This document shows positions 9,131-19,213 of a stretch of 64,000 nt of DNA, one piece after another. The stretch's first letter is position 1. Each line of letters begins with the position of its first letter. The notes beneath the pieces are model-generated. The model saw only the letters and a program-made list of their open reading frames with translations. It was not told where the DNA came from and searched no databases. The DNA comes from Lentimicrobium sp. (lineage in GTDB: Bacteria > Bacteroidota > Bacteroidia > Bacteroidales > Lentimicrobiaceae). The translations under genes and the position numbers were made by a program. Location: the NCBI GenBank assembly GCA_019429275.1, contig JAHYJC010000012.1, positions 1 through 64,000 on the forward strand, given 5' to 3'.

Positions 9131-12100
9131 ATGAATAGAGCATATCCGGGAAATCCAATGAACGTTTCAAACAAAACAATTGAAATGCAGGTAGTTAATC
9201 ATGAAAACGAAAGCTACTTTAAGATTTCAAATCATGATATCATGCGTCCGTTTTTTATGAGCATTGTAAGTGATTCGAATCACTGGATGTTTATTGCAAG
9301 TAACGGAGGACTTACTGCCGGTCGAAAAAATCCTGAATATGCTCTATTCCCTTATTACACCGACGATAAAATCATAGAATCGGCCGACATCACCGGAAGC
9401 AAATCCATTTTCCGGGTACAAACAGATGGCCAGGTGTGGGTATGGGAACCCTTTTCTGAGAGGTTTACCGGAAAATATTCCATCAGTCGAAACCTTTACA
9501 AAAGCATTTATGGCAATAAAATCATCTTCGAAGAAATTAACCACGATTTGGGGTTCACCTTCAGATATCAGTGGAACTCATCGAAGATGTATGGTTTTGT
9601 AAGAAAGGCAGTTTTAATAAACAATTCGGCTAAAGATTACCAGATTACCCTGCTGGATGGAATACAGAATATCATGCCTTTTGGGGTACCCAGCGACCTG
9701 CAGCGATCGACCAGCAACCTGGTTGATGCTTACAAAAGAAGTGAACTGGAACCGGAATCAGGTATCGGAATTTATGCCCTCAGCGCCATTATTGTTGACA
9801 AAGCCGAACCCAGTGAAGCACTGAAAGCCAACATTGCCTGGTCTTTAGGTCTTGATAAACCAAAGTATCTGCTGTCATCTCTGCAACTTGATAATTTCAG
9901 AAAAAACATTGAAATTTCAGAAGAAACAGATATTAAAGGGGAAAAAGGAGCATATTTTGTTTGTGCTGACATTTTGTTGCCGGCTAAAAGTGATAAAAAC
10001 TGGGAAATCATTACCAACGTTAATCAGCATCATGCTCAGATCATTGGCCTTTCGCAGCTTTTAAAAGACAAAAACAATCTTGACTTGCAGATTCAGGAAG
10101 ATATCAATTCCGGAACAGAAAAATTAATTAATCTTGTGGCAAGTGCTGATGGATTGCAATTTACAGCCGAAAAGCTGAACAACTCCCGCCATTTTTCAAA
10201 TGTGTTGTTCAACATCATGCGTGGTGGCATTTTTGATGATGGTTACCTTTTGAAAAAAGAGGATTTTGTAAGTCACCTTGCAAAAGCCAATGCCAAGGTA
10301 GTTGAAAGGAATCAGGAATTTATAGGTAATCTTAAGGAGAATTTCAGCCAATCAGAGTTAAAAAGCCTTTTGTCAGAAAGCAACGATGCTGATCTGATAA
10401 GGTTATCTTTGGAGTATCTGCCGTTAAAATTCAGTCGCAGGCATGGCGATCCCAGTCGGCCCTGGAACTATTTTATCATCAATATTCAAAGCGAAACCGA
10501 TGGTTCTGAAATTCTGGATTATGAAGGTAACTGGCGGGATATTTTCCAGAACTGGGAAGCGCTGGCACATTCGTATCCCGAATTTGTAACCGGCATGATT
10601 TTTAAATTTCTGAATGCTTCAACCTTTGATGGTTACAATCCTTATCGCGTAACAAAGGACGGTTTTGACTGGGAAACCATAGAACCCGATAATCCCTGGT
10701 CTTATATCGGATACTGGGGAGATCATCAGATTATTTACCTGCAGAAATTCTTTGAAATCACCGAAAAATTCTACCCAGGCACATTGCAATCATTTTTCGA
10801 CAAAGAATGGTTTGTTTATGCTGCTGTTCCTTACAAAATTAAGCCTTACACCCAAATCCTGAAAAATCCGAAAGACACCATTGAATTTGATCATAAATGG
10901 GATAGTGCAATCAGAAAGCAGCGCGATTTGCTTGGAGCTGACGGCGCTCTTCTAATGGACAATAACAGTGATATTTACAGGGTTAACTTCATTGAAAAAA
11001 TCCTGGCTTCGGTGCTGGCAAAAATGTCGAACCTGGTGCCTGAAGCCGGCATTTGGATGAACACACAGCGCCCTGAGTGGAACGATGCCAATAACGCCCT
11101 GGTAGGAAATGGTGTTTCAATGGTTACGCTTTACTATCTGCACCGTTTCATGAAATTCTTCCGGCAAATGGTTGAACACTCAGAACTGGAAAACATAAAA
11201 TTATCGGGTGAACTGCTTGAATTCTACCATAGCATGAGAGAAACCCTCCAGGAATTCAGCCCCATGTTGTCAAAATCCCTCAGTGACCAAGACCGGAAAG
11301 TTATTATGGATCGCATGGGAAGGGCTGCATCAGATTACCGACAGCAAATTTACCAAAACGGTTTCTGGGGTAAGAAAAGGACAGCCTCAATGGCCGGCCT
11401 GAGAACATTTACTCAACTATGCCTAGATTTTATCGAACATTCAATCAAGGTTAACCAGAGAGTTGATAAACTTTATCACGCCTATAATCTCCTGACTGTA
11501 AAGGAAACCGGAGTTTCTTCTTCGCACCTCCCCGAAATGCTGGAAGGGCAGGTAGCAGTTTTAAGTTCGGGCTATTTAACTTCTGCACAGGCGCTGGAGG
11601 TGATGGATGCACTTAAAGATAGTGCTTTGTTCCGCCCGGACCAGTATAGCTACATCTTATACCCCAACAAAAAATTACCCGGTTTTTTACAAAAGAACAA
11701 TCTTCCAAAAATCAGGGTGCAGGAGTCGAAATTGATTAATAGACTGGTATCTGATGGGAATACTGAAATTGTTGTACAGGATATTCGCGGAGGATTGCAT
11801 TTTAACGGAAATTTTAAAAATGCCGCTGATCTGAATGATGCCCTGAATAGATTATCTGAGGGCGTTTACCAGAAGCTCGTTGAAAAAGACCGCAAACTGT
11901 TGCTTGATATTTTTGAGGAAGTATTCAATCATAAAGCATTTACGGGCAGGTCGGGCACTTTTTACTCCTACGAAGGGCTGGGGTCAATCTATTGGCACAT
12001 GGTTTCAAAACTGCATCTGGCAGTTCAGGAATGTTGCCTGAGAGCCATTGAAACGGGCGCTGATAAAAAAGTTATCGGGCATTTACTGGATCACTATTAC

Positions 12101-12586
12101 GAAATTGAAGCAGGAATCGGCGTTCATAAATCTCCTGAACTTTATGGTGCTTTCCCTACCGATCCTTACTCGCACACCCCTCAGCACAGAGGTGCCCAGC
12201 AGCCTGGAATGACCGGACAGGTTAAGGAAGATATTCTGGTCAGGTTTGGTGAATTGGGCGTATTTGTGAAGGATGGTAACCTCTGTTTCAACCCCTGGCT
12301 GCTCAGAAAAGATGAGTTTCAAAGTAAGGATGCAGTTTTTGAATATCGGAAATCCGGTGAAGGCATCGGTGAAATAAAACTCACTTCCGGCCAGTTGGCT
12401 TTTACCTATTGCCAGACCCCCATCGTGTATTCCCTTTCCGTAACTGACCGTATTACAGTTTACTATACCAATGGAAACAAAATACAAATTGATGGCAATG
12501 CATTAAATAAGGAAATCAGCAGTCTGATATTCAGAAGAACCGGAGCAATTGAAAAGGTGGAAGTTTCAATAAATAAAAAGGGATGA
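9131..12586 (+). CDS. Cytosolic glycoside phosphorylase of the GH94/GH149/GH161 superfamily; GH149-type beta-1,3-glucan phosphorylase most likely
   Basis: No signal peptide, 1151 aa; PEWNDANNALVGNG resembles the GH94-like WND catalytic motif; NPWSYIGYWGDHQIIY; next to GH16/17/30. Confidence 0.6.
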   Translation: MNRAYPGNPMNVSNKTIEMQVVNHENESYFKISNHDIMRPFFMSIVSDSNHWMFIASNGGLTAGRKNPEYALFPYYTDDKIIESADITGSKSIFRVQTDGQVWVWEPFSERFTGKYSISRNLYKSIYGNKIIFEEINHDLGFTFRYQWNSSKMYGFVRKAVLINNSAKDYQITLLDGIQNIMPFGVPSDLQRSTSNLVDAYKRSELEPESGIGIYALSAIIVDKAEPSEALKANIAWSLGLDKPKYLLSSLQLDNFRKNIEISEETDIKGEKGAYFVCADILLPAKSDKNWEIITNVNQHHAQIIGLSQLLKDKNNLDLQIQEDINSGTEKLINLVASADGLQFTAEKLNNSRHFSNVLFNIMRGGIFDDGYLLKKEDFVSHLAKANAKVVERNQEFIGNLKENFSQSELKSLLSESNDADLIRLSLEYLPLKFSRRHGDPSRPWNYFIINIQSETDGSEILDYEGNWRDIFQNWEALAHSYPEFVTGMIFKFLNASTFDGYNPYRVTKDGFDWETIEPDNPWSYIGYWGDHQIIYLQKFFEITEKFYPGTLQSFFDKEWFVYAAVPYKIKPYTQILKNPKDTIEFDHKWDSAIRKQRDLLGADGALLMDNNSDIYRVNFIEKILASVLAKMSNLVPEAGIWMNTQRPEWNDANNALVGNGVSMVTLYYLHRFMKFFRQMVEHSELENIKLSGELLEFYHSMRETLQEFSPMLSKSLSDQDRKVIMDRMGRAASDYRQQIYQNGFWGKKRTASMAGLRTFTQLCLDFIEHSIKVNQRVDKLYHAYNLLTVKETGVSSSHLPEMLEGQVAVLSSGYLTSAQALEVMDALKDSALFRPDQYSYILYPNKKLPGFLQKNNLPKIRVQESKLINRLVSDGNTEIVVQDIRGGLHFNGNFKNAADLNDALNRLSEGVYQKLVEKDRKLLLDIFEEVFNHKAFTGRSGTFYSYEGLGSIYWHMVSKLHLAVQECCLRAIETGADKKVIGHLLDHYYEIEAGIGVHKSPELYGAFPTDPYSHTPQHRGAQQPGMTGQVKEDILVRFGELGVFVKDGNLCFNPWLLRKDEFQSKDAVFEYRKSGEGIGEIKLTSGQLAFTYCQTPIVYSLSVTDRITVYYTNGNKIQIDGNALNKEISSLIFRRTGAIEKVEVSINKKG

Positions 12587-13935
12587 GCGTCAATACTACA
12601 AAATTATCCGTAAAGGAAAAAATCGGTTATGGCCTTGGCGATACAGCCTCGCACTTTGTGTGGGACATGGTTGGCTTCTGGATTTTGATTTTTTACACTG
12701 ATACCTTCGGGATATCTGCAGCTGCTGCCGGAACTATTATGCTCATTGCCCGTTTCTGGGATATGCTCAGCGATCCGTTGATGGGCATAATAGCCGACAG
12801 AACCAACACCCGTTGGGGAAAGTTTCGTCCCTATATCCTATGGATGGCTCTTCCTTACAGCGTACTGGCGGTGCTCACCTTTTCCACACCCGAGATCGGG
12901 CAAACCGGTAAAGTAATTTATGCCGGGGTTACCTATCTGCTGCTGATGACTGTTTTTACTGCCATCAACCTGCCTTATTCTTCACTCGGCGCTGTAATGA
13001 CTTCCGACTCTTACGAGAGGGCCGGATTAAATTCCTACCGTTTTATCTTTGCCTTTGTGGGACAATTTATCGTTACCGGAACTGCGCTTTATCTGGCCAG
13101 CTATTTTGGCAAAGGTGACAATGCCAAAGGTTACCAGTACACCCTGATGCTGTTTGCGGCAATCAGTTTTGTGCTGTTCATGATTACCTTTAAAACAACA
13201 AAGGAAAGGGTGAAGCCTCCGGCAGAACAACAAAAAAATCTTAAACAGGATCTTAAAAATCTTTTCAAAAACCGGCCATGGGTCATACTGTTCTTTGTCG
13301 GCATTGTTTCGTTTGTCATGTTTGCTCTGCAAAATCTGACCATTGCCTATTATTTCAAATATTATATGGGGCAAGAGCAAAATGTGCAATTGTTTAATGT
13401 GATAGGCACTGTTGCACTCATCCTTGGTATTCCGTTCTCTAAACCTCTTGCAAAAAGGTTTGGGAAACGAAATGTATATATCGCAAGTTCTCTGATTTCG
13501 GGCCTGTTTTTCATTCTGTTATACATTCCGGGAAACGAAAACATTTACTCCATTTACATACTGAACATCCTGGCCAAATTCACGTATGCCCCTGCCGTTC
13601 CGTTGCTTTGGACCATGCTCGCCGATACTGCCGATTACTCAGAGTGGAAATTTGGCCGCCGCGCAACCGGTTTGGTCTTTTCGGCAGCCACTTTCGCACA
13701 AAAAGCTGGATGGGGAATCGGAGGCGCATTGGCTGGCTGGCTGCTTGTATTGTTTCAATTTGTTCCAAATGCTGTACAATCGGCCACGTCGCTTAATGGA
13801 ATAAAACTGATGATTTCAGTATTTCCCGGAGTTCTGTATATGTCGTGCGCCATACTGCTTTATTACTATGCCATTGATCACAAAACCTGCCTTGTGATGC
13901 AGGTGGAACTGGAACAACGAAGAAAAGAATCATAA
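12583..13935 (+). CDS. GPH-family (glycoside-pentoside-hexuronide:cation) MFS symporter
   Basis: KIGYGLGDTASHFVWDMVGFWILIFYTDTFG and DPLMGIIADRTNTRWGKFRPYILW; multiple TM segments; ATGA overlap with upstream gene. Confidence 0.88.
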   Translation: MSVNTTKLSVKEKIGYGLGDTASHFVWDMVGFWILIFYTDTFGISAAAAGTIMLIARFWDMLSDPLMGIIADRTNTRWGKFRPYILWMALPYSVLAVLTFSTPEIGQTGKVIYAGVTYLLLMTVFTAINLPYSSLGAVMTSDSYERAGLNSYRFIFAFVGQFIVTGTALYLASYFGKGDNAKGYQYTLMLFAAISFVLFMITFKTTKERVKPPAEQQKNLKQDLKNLFKNRPWVILFFVGIVSFVMFALQNLTIAYYFKYYMGQEQNVQLFNVIGTVALILGIPFSKPLAKRFGKRNVYIASSLISGLFFILLYIPGNENIYSIYILNILAKFTYAPAVPLLWTMLADTADYSEWKFGRRATGLVFSAATFAQKAGWGIGGALAGWLLVLFQFVPNAVQSATSLNGIKLMISVFPGVLYMSCAILLYYYAIDHKTCLVMQVELEQRRKES

Positions 13936-13956
13936 AAACCATTTAAACCATGGGTT

Positions 13957-15261
13957 ATGCAATCTGAAAAAATAAATAAAATAAGTAAGGCTGTAAGGAA
14001 AATTCTTCAATTTCTGATGGTTTCTTTGTCAGTTTTGCTTTTGGTGTCATGCATGCCACGTCCGGTAAGCACTGGTAAAACCGCTGCTGATATTTTAGGT
14101 AATCCGGAATACAAAGCCATTTCGTATGGAGGATATCGCGAAAAGACCAGAGATATACAACCTACAATTCCTGAACTTAAAGAAGACATGAAAATTCTGT
14201 CGGCCATGGGAATTAAGTTGATCCGCACTTATAATGTTTATTACGACGAGGCCTCCAATCTGCTTGAAGCTATCAGTCAATTAAAAAAAGATGATCCTGA
14301 ATTTGAAATGTACGTGATGCTTGGTGCGTGGATAGACTGTAAGAATGCCTTTACTGAGCTTCCTGACCGCATAAGAAATGAGGAAAGCCCGCAGAATGCG
14401 GCTGAAATCGACCGTGCTGTTGAACTGACCCGGCAAAACCCTGATATCGTGAAGATTATAGCTGTTGGTAATGAAGCCATGGTGCATTGGGCATGGAACT
14501 ATTATGTTGAGCCTGCCATCATCCTTAGATGGGTAAAGCATTTACAAAAACTGAAGAAAAGCGGCGATTTGCCCGAAACTTTATGGATCACAAGTTCCGA
14601 CAATTTTGCCTCGTGGGGAGGAGGTGGAAGTGAATACCATCTTGAAGAGTTGAACGAACTTATTCGTGAAGTTGATTATATTTCGATGCATACTTACCCC
14701 ATGCACGACACTCATTATAATCCTGATTTCTGGGGAGTTCCCGAAGCTGAGGAAGCACTGACGGACATGGAAAAAATTGATTCGGCCATGATGCGTTCCA
14801 GGGATTATGCCATCTCTCAGTACGAAAGCGTAGTAAAATATATGCAAAGCCTTGGTGTTGATAAACCAGTGCATATGGGCGAAACCGGATGGGCAACCCA
14901 GTCCGGTGAGTTCTATGGCGACAATGGTTCCAGGGCATGCGATGAATACAAGTCGGCAATATATTACAAACTGATGCGTGAATGGACAGATTCAAAAGGC
15001 ATAACCTGCTTTTATTTTGAAGCATTTGATGAGCAATGGAAAGATGCTGCAAATCCACTGGGTTCCGAAAACCATTTCGGACTGTTTAACCTGCAATCTC
15101 AGGCCAAATATGCCTTGTGGGATTTGGTGGATGCCGGTGTTTTTGATGGTTTGACCCGTGATGGAAAGCCCATCACAAAGACATTCAATGGCGATACGGC
15201 AGCTATGATGCTTAAAGTAAAAGTTCCGCCAACTGCCAAAGAAATCGCAGAGCGCAAGTAA
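13957..15261 (+). CDS. GH17-like beta-1,3-glucanase/transglycosylase lipoprotein
   Basis: Lipobox LLLVSCMP; AVGNEA acid/base region; HMGETGWATQSG nucleophile region; EAFDEQWK..NHFGLF. Confidence 0.82.
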   Translation: MQSEKINKISKAVRKILQFLMVSLSVLLLVSCMPRPVSTGKTAADILGNPEYKAISYGGYREKTRDIQPTIPELKEDMKILSAMGIKLIRTYNVYYDEASNLLEAISQLKKDDPEFEMYVMLGAWIDCKNAFTELPDRIRNEESPQNAAEIDRAVELTRQNPDIVKIIAVGNEAMVHWAWNYYVEPAIILRWVKHLQKLKKSGDLPETLWITSSDNFASWGGGGSEYHLEELNELIREVDYISMHTYPMHDTHYNPDFWGVPEAEEALTDMEKIDSAMMRSRDYAISQYESVVKYMQSLGVDKPVHMGETGWATQSGEFYGDNGSRACDEYKSAIYYKLMREWTDSKGITCFYFEAFDEQWKDAANPLGSENHFGLFNLQSQAKYALWDLVDAGVFDGLTRDGKPITKTFNGDTAAMMLKVKVPPTAKEIAERK

Positions 15262-15276
15262 CATAAAATCAATGAT

Positions 15277-16779
15277 ATGAAGGCTATTGCAAAACATCTT
15301 ACTTTTTTAATTCTCATATTCATACTAATGAGTAGTTGTACCAATTCAAAAAAATGGGAAGTTGAAGTCTTTGAGACATCGGTAAATGGTAACCAACTCA
15401 CCAGATTAACTGAATTTCAGACTCCGGAAACAAAAGTGGAAATTTCCATTTTACCCGATCAGGAATTTCAGTCTGTCACCGGGTTTGGAGGTTCGTTTAC
15501 CGAAGCTTCTGCACACCTGCTTAACCAGGTTAGCAAGGAAAACCGAAACAAAATTCTGGAGGCTTATTTTGGCGAATCGGGTGCCAGATATTCACTCACC
15601 CGCACTCACATGAACTCCTGCGATTTCTCGTTGGGCAACTATTCTTATGCCCCGGTTGAAGGCGATACAGAATTGGCGAATTTTTCAATTGAGGAAGATA
15701 TGGATGACATTATTCCTATGATTAAAGATGCCAAAGCCATTTCGAAGGATGGGTTTAATATTATCTCATCACCCTGGACTGCTCCGCCATGGATGAAAGA
15801 CAATAAAGACTGGCGTGGTGGAAAGTTGTTGCCGGAATATTATGACACCTGGGCTTTGTTTTTTTCTAAATATATTGATGCCTATCGTGCTGAAGGCATT
15901 GAAATCTGGGGATTTACGGTCGAAAACGAACCCCTGGGCAATGATAACAACTGGGAGAGTATGCATTACACACCGGAAGAAATGACCGGATTTGTTAAAA
16001 ACCATCTGGGACCAAAATTGAAATCCGACGGGCACAATGTTAAAATTCTGGGATTTGACCAAAATCGTGATGAACAATTAAAAATATGGGTAGATGTAAT
16101 GTTTGGCGATGAAGTAGCAAAGGATTATTTCGATGGAACGGCCGTTCACTGGTACGCCAGTACCTTTGATTACTTTCCTGAAGCCTTGCAATATGTTGTT
16201 AATAAAGCGCCTGGAAAGCATATTATTAACACTGAGGCCTGTGTTGATGCCCAGGTGCCAAGGTGGAATGATGACGCATGGTACTGGTCGGAGGAAGCCA
16301 CCGACTGGGGCTGGACCTGGGCTCCAGAGGACCAGAAATACCTTCATCCGAAATACATACCTGTTTACCGTTATGCACGCGATATCATCGGATGCCTCAA
16401 CAACGGGGTAGATGGGTGGATTGACTGGAATATGGTTCTCGACAGGCAGGGAGGCCCGAATTGGGCAAAGAACTGGTGTGTTGCACCTGTTATTGTTGAC
16501 CCTGAAATGGATGAAGTTTATTTCACACCCCTGTACTATACCCTTGCTCATTTCAGCAGGTTCATCAGACCCGGAGCTGTGCGGATTGGTTTTAAAAATT
16601 CAAGCGATAGCCTTATGGTAACTGCTGCACGCAATCCTGATGGGAGCATTGCCGTCATTTGCTTCAATCCCGAAGAAGACTCAAAAGGAGTTCATCTTTC
16701 ACTTGGCGAAAAATCGGTTGATTTCGCCATCAATGCAAAAGCCATACAAACCATTCTAATCAATGACCATAATAAATAA
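15277..16779 (+). CDS. GH30 family glycosidase lipoprotein (glucosylceramidase/beta-1,6-glucanase-like)
   Basis: GFGGSFTEASAHLL; TVENEP acid/base; IINTEAC nucleophile; lipobox LMSSC. Confidence 0.9.
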   Translation: MKAIAKHLTFLILIFILMSSCTNSKKWEVEVFETSVNGNQLTRLTEFQTPETKVEISILPDQEFQSVTGFGGSFTEASAHLLNQVSKENRNKILEAYFGESGARYSLTRTHMNSCDFSLGNYSYAPVEGDTELANFSIEEDMDDIIPMIKDAKAISKDGFNIISSPWTAPPWMKDNKDWRGGKLLPEYYDTWALFFSKYIDAYRAEGIEIWGFTVENEPLGNDNNWESMHYTPEEMTGFVKNHLGPKLKSDGHNVKILGFDQNRDEQLKIWVDVMFGDEVAKDYFDGTAVHWYASTFDYFPEALQYVVNKAPGKHIINTEACVDAQVPRWNDDAWYWSEEATDWGWTWAPEDQKYLHPKYIPVYRYARDIIGCLNNGVDGWIDWNMVLDRQGGPNWAKNWCVAPVIVDPEMDEVYFTPLYYTLAHFSRFIRPGAVRIGFKNSSDSLMVTAARNPDGSIAVICFNPEEDSKGVHLSLGEKSVDFAINAKAIQTILINDHNK

Positions 16780-16816
16780 TTCTGTCAATTATCAAATAAC
16801 CTAAAAGCCATAAACT

Positions 16817-18247
16817 ATGTCAACTTATGTAACGCCACTAAAAGACAGGGTTCCCTTCGGACAAAAAGCAGCCTTTGGAGCCGGCCATCTGGTTAATAAC
16901 TTATTGCCAGGATCATTAGGAGTTTTTGCTTTCTTTTTGCTTACAGCCTTTGGAATGGATCCATTTTTGGCTGGTTTACTCGGAGGCCTGCCCCGTTTTT
17001 TTGACGCCATAACCGATCCTATTATGGGTTATATATCGGATAATACGAAATCGAGGTTTGGGCGACGGAAACCATACATTTTTATCGGAGCAATACTTAG
17101 TGGCGTTTTGTTTGCCGTTTTATGGCAACTCGATCCCGTAAATTCACAAATGTATAATTTCTGGTATTTTCTGATCTTTTCCATGGTTTACCTGATTGGT
17201 AACACCATGTTCTCAACGCCTCTGATTGGTTTGGGATATGAAATGACTTCTGACTATAATGAGCGCACCCGCCTGATGGGTTTCTCTCAGACCATTGGCC
17301 AGATGGCATGGATGATTGTGCCCTGGTTCTGGGTGCTGATTGCCAACCCTGATATATTTGATACACAAGCCATTGGTGTTCGCAGGTTGTCAATTATAGT
17401 CGGGGCAATTTGTATGATTCTGGGTTTGATGCCTGCCCTGTTTTGCAAAGAAATTGACCAGGCAAACCTTACCAACAGAGATGACCTTACATTAAAAAAC
17501 ATCGTTAAAAATTTTAAAAGTTTGCTTCACAACATGGTGCTGATTTTTAAAAACATGACATTTGTCAGGCTTTGCACGGCAACATTCCTGGTATTCAACG
17601 GTTTTCAGATGGTAGCATCGTTCAGTTATTTCATCATAGTTTTTTATTTGTTTAAAGGTGATTATGGACTTGCCGGAACCTGGCCGGCCTGGTTCTCAAC
17701 AATTAGCGCCGTGTGTACTGCATTTTTAATTATTCCGGTAATTACCTGGATGGCAAACAGGTGGGGCAAGAGAAGGGCATTTATTTACGCCACAGCCATT
17801 TCCATCGTGGGTTATGCTTTGAAGTGGTGGGGTTTCAATCCCGAAAATCCCTGGTTAATGTTTATGCCACTACCTTTCATGGTATTCGGAATTGGCGGAC
17901 TATTTACCCTGATGATGAGCATGACTGCTGATGTATGCGACCTCGACGAATTAAATAATGGCATGCCACGTAAGGAAGGTACCTTCGGGGCCATATACTG
18001 GTGGATGGTTAAACTAGGTCAGGGCCTTGCTCTTGTGTTGGGTGGGCTGGTGCTGAAGCTGGTAGGTTTTGACCAGAATGCCGCACAACAAACTGCTGAT
18101 ACGATTACCAACCTTAGGCTTGCCGATATTTTTGTACCTGCATTTACCGCGGGTCTGGCAATCTGGGTAATGTGGAAATACGACCTGACCGAGGCAAAAG
18201 CCAGAGAAATTAAGGAAGAGTTGGTCAACCGCAGGGGAGAATTATAA
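16817..18247 (+). CDS. Second GPH/MFS sugar symporter
   Basis: DAITDPIMGYISDNTKSRFGRRKPYIFIGA; polytopic. Confidence 0.85.
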   Translation: MSTYVTPLKDRVPFGQKAAFGAGHLVNNLLPGSLGVFAFFLLTAFGMDPFLAGLLGGLPRFFDAITDPIMGYISDNTKSRFGRRKPYIFIGAILSGVLFAVLWQLDPVNSQMYNFWYFLIFSMVYLIGNTMFSTPLIGLGYEMTSDYNERTRLMGFSQTIGQMAWMIVPWFWVLIANPDIFDTQAIGVRRLSIIVGAICMILGLMPALFCKEIDQANLTNRDDLTLKNIVKNFKSLLHNMVLIFKNMTFVRLCTATFLVFNGFQMVASFSYFIIVFYLFKGDYGLAGTWPAWFSTISAVCTAFLIIPVITWMANRWGKRRAFIYATAISIVGYALKWWGFNPENPWLMFMPLPFMVFGIGGLFTLMMSMTADVCDLDELNNGMPRKEGTFGAIYWWMVKLGQGLALVLGGLVLKLVGFDQNAAQQTADTITNLRLADIFVPAFTAGLAIWVMWKYDLTEAKAREIKEELVNRRGEL

Positions 18248-18292
18248 GTAACCGGTAAAATTTGAATTAAAATAAACTAACAAACTAAATAT

Positions 18293-19213
18293 ATGTCATA
18301 CAGAAAAGAAAGATTACTTAATTATAAGCGACCAGAAGGCATCCGGCAAGAATTGTTGTATGATGACAAGTCCTTGGAGGATATCAAAAGCTTATTTCTG
18401 GAAGTTTTACATGGTGGCGTAAATGGCTTCTGCTTCAGCATATACGAAGATGGGCAACAACCGGGAACCCTGATTTCTGATGCACAGATAAGAAGAAGAA
18501 TGCAAATTCTTAAACGCTATACCAATTCAGTGCGATCGTTTTCCTGTATCGAAGGCAATGAGCTGGTTCCTAAAATAGCCAAGGAATTTGGCATGAAAAC
18601 ACTGGTTGGCGCCTGGTTAGGAAAAGATGAAGAAAAAAACCATCAGGAAATTGAGAGCCTGATTCAATTGGCCAGAGATGGATACGTTGATTATGCAGCG
18701 GTTGGTAATGAAGTGCTTTACAGGAAAGACTTAACTGAAAGTCAACTCCTGGATGTCATTATGCATGTGAAAAGTGAAATCCCGGATATACCCGTTGGCT
18801 ATGTTGATGCATACTATGAATTTGTGCAAAGGCCGGCCATTGCCGATGCCTGTGATGTGATTTTTTGTAACTGTTACCCATTCTGGGAAGGAACCGGATT
18901 TATTGATTCATTCGATCACATGCAGCATATGTATTACCAGGCATTGTCGGCAGGGAAAGGTAAAAAAGTCATCATCTCCGAAACCGGCTGGCCAAGTCAG
19001 GGTCAGGCTCTTGGAGGAGCACAACCTTCCATTCTCAATGCTATGAAGTATTTCATCAACACAAACCTGTGGGCAATAGATGAAAATATTGAAGTTTTCT
19101 ATTTCGCCTCATTTGATGAATCGTGGAAGGTAGGACCAGAGGGAGATGTAGGTGCACACTGGGGCATCTGGGATAAGTCAGAAAAACTAAAATTTGTCGA
19201 TGAACATATTTAA
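18293..19213 (+). CDS. GH17-like protein without signal peptide (predicted cytosolic)
   Basis: AAVGNEVLY and IISETGWPSQG catalytic regions; no N-terminal hydrophobic segment. Confidence 0.78.
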   Translation: MSYRKERLLNYKRPEGIRQELLYDDKSLEDIKSLFLEVLHGGVNGFCFSIYEDGQQPGTLISDAQIRRRMQILKRYTNSVRSFSCIEGNELVPKIAKEFGMKTLVGAWLGKDEEKNHQEIESLIQLARDGYVDYAAVGNEVLYRKDLTESQLLDVIMHVKSEIPDIPVGYVDAYYEFVQRPAIADACDVIFCNCYPFWEGTGFIDSFDHMQHMYYQALSAGKGKKVIISETGWPSQGQALGGAQPSILNAMKYFINTNLWAIDENIEVFYFASFDESWKVGPEGDVGAHWGIWDKSEKLKFVDEHI

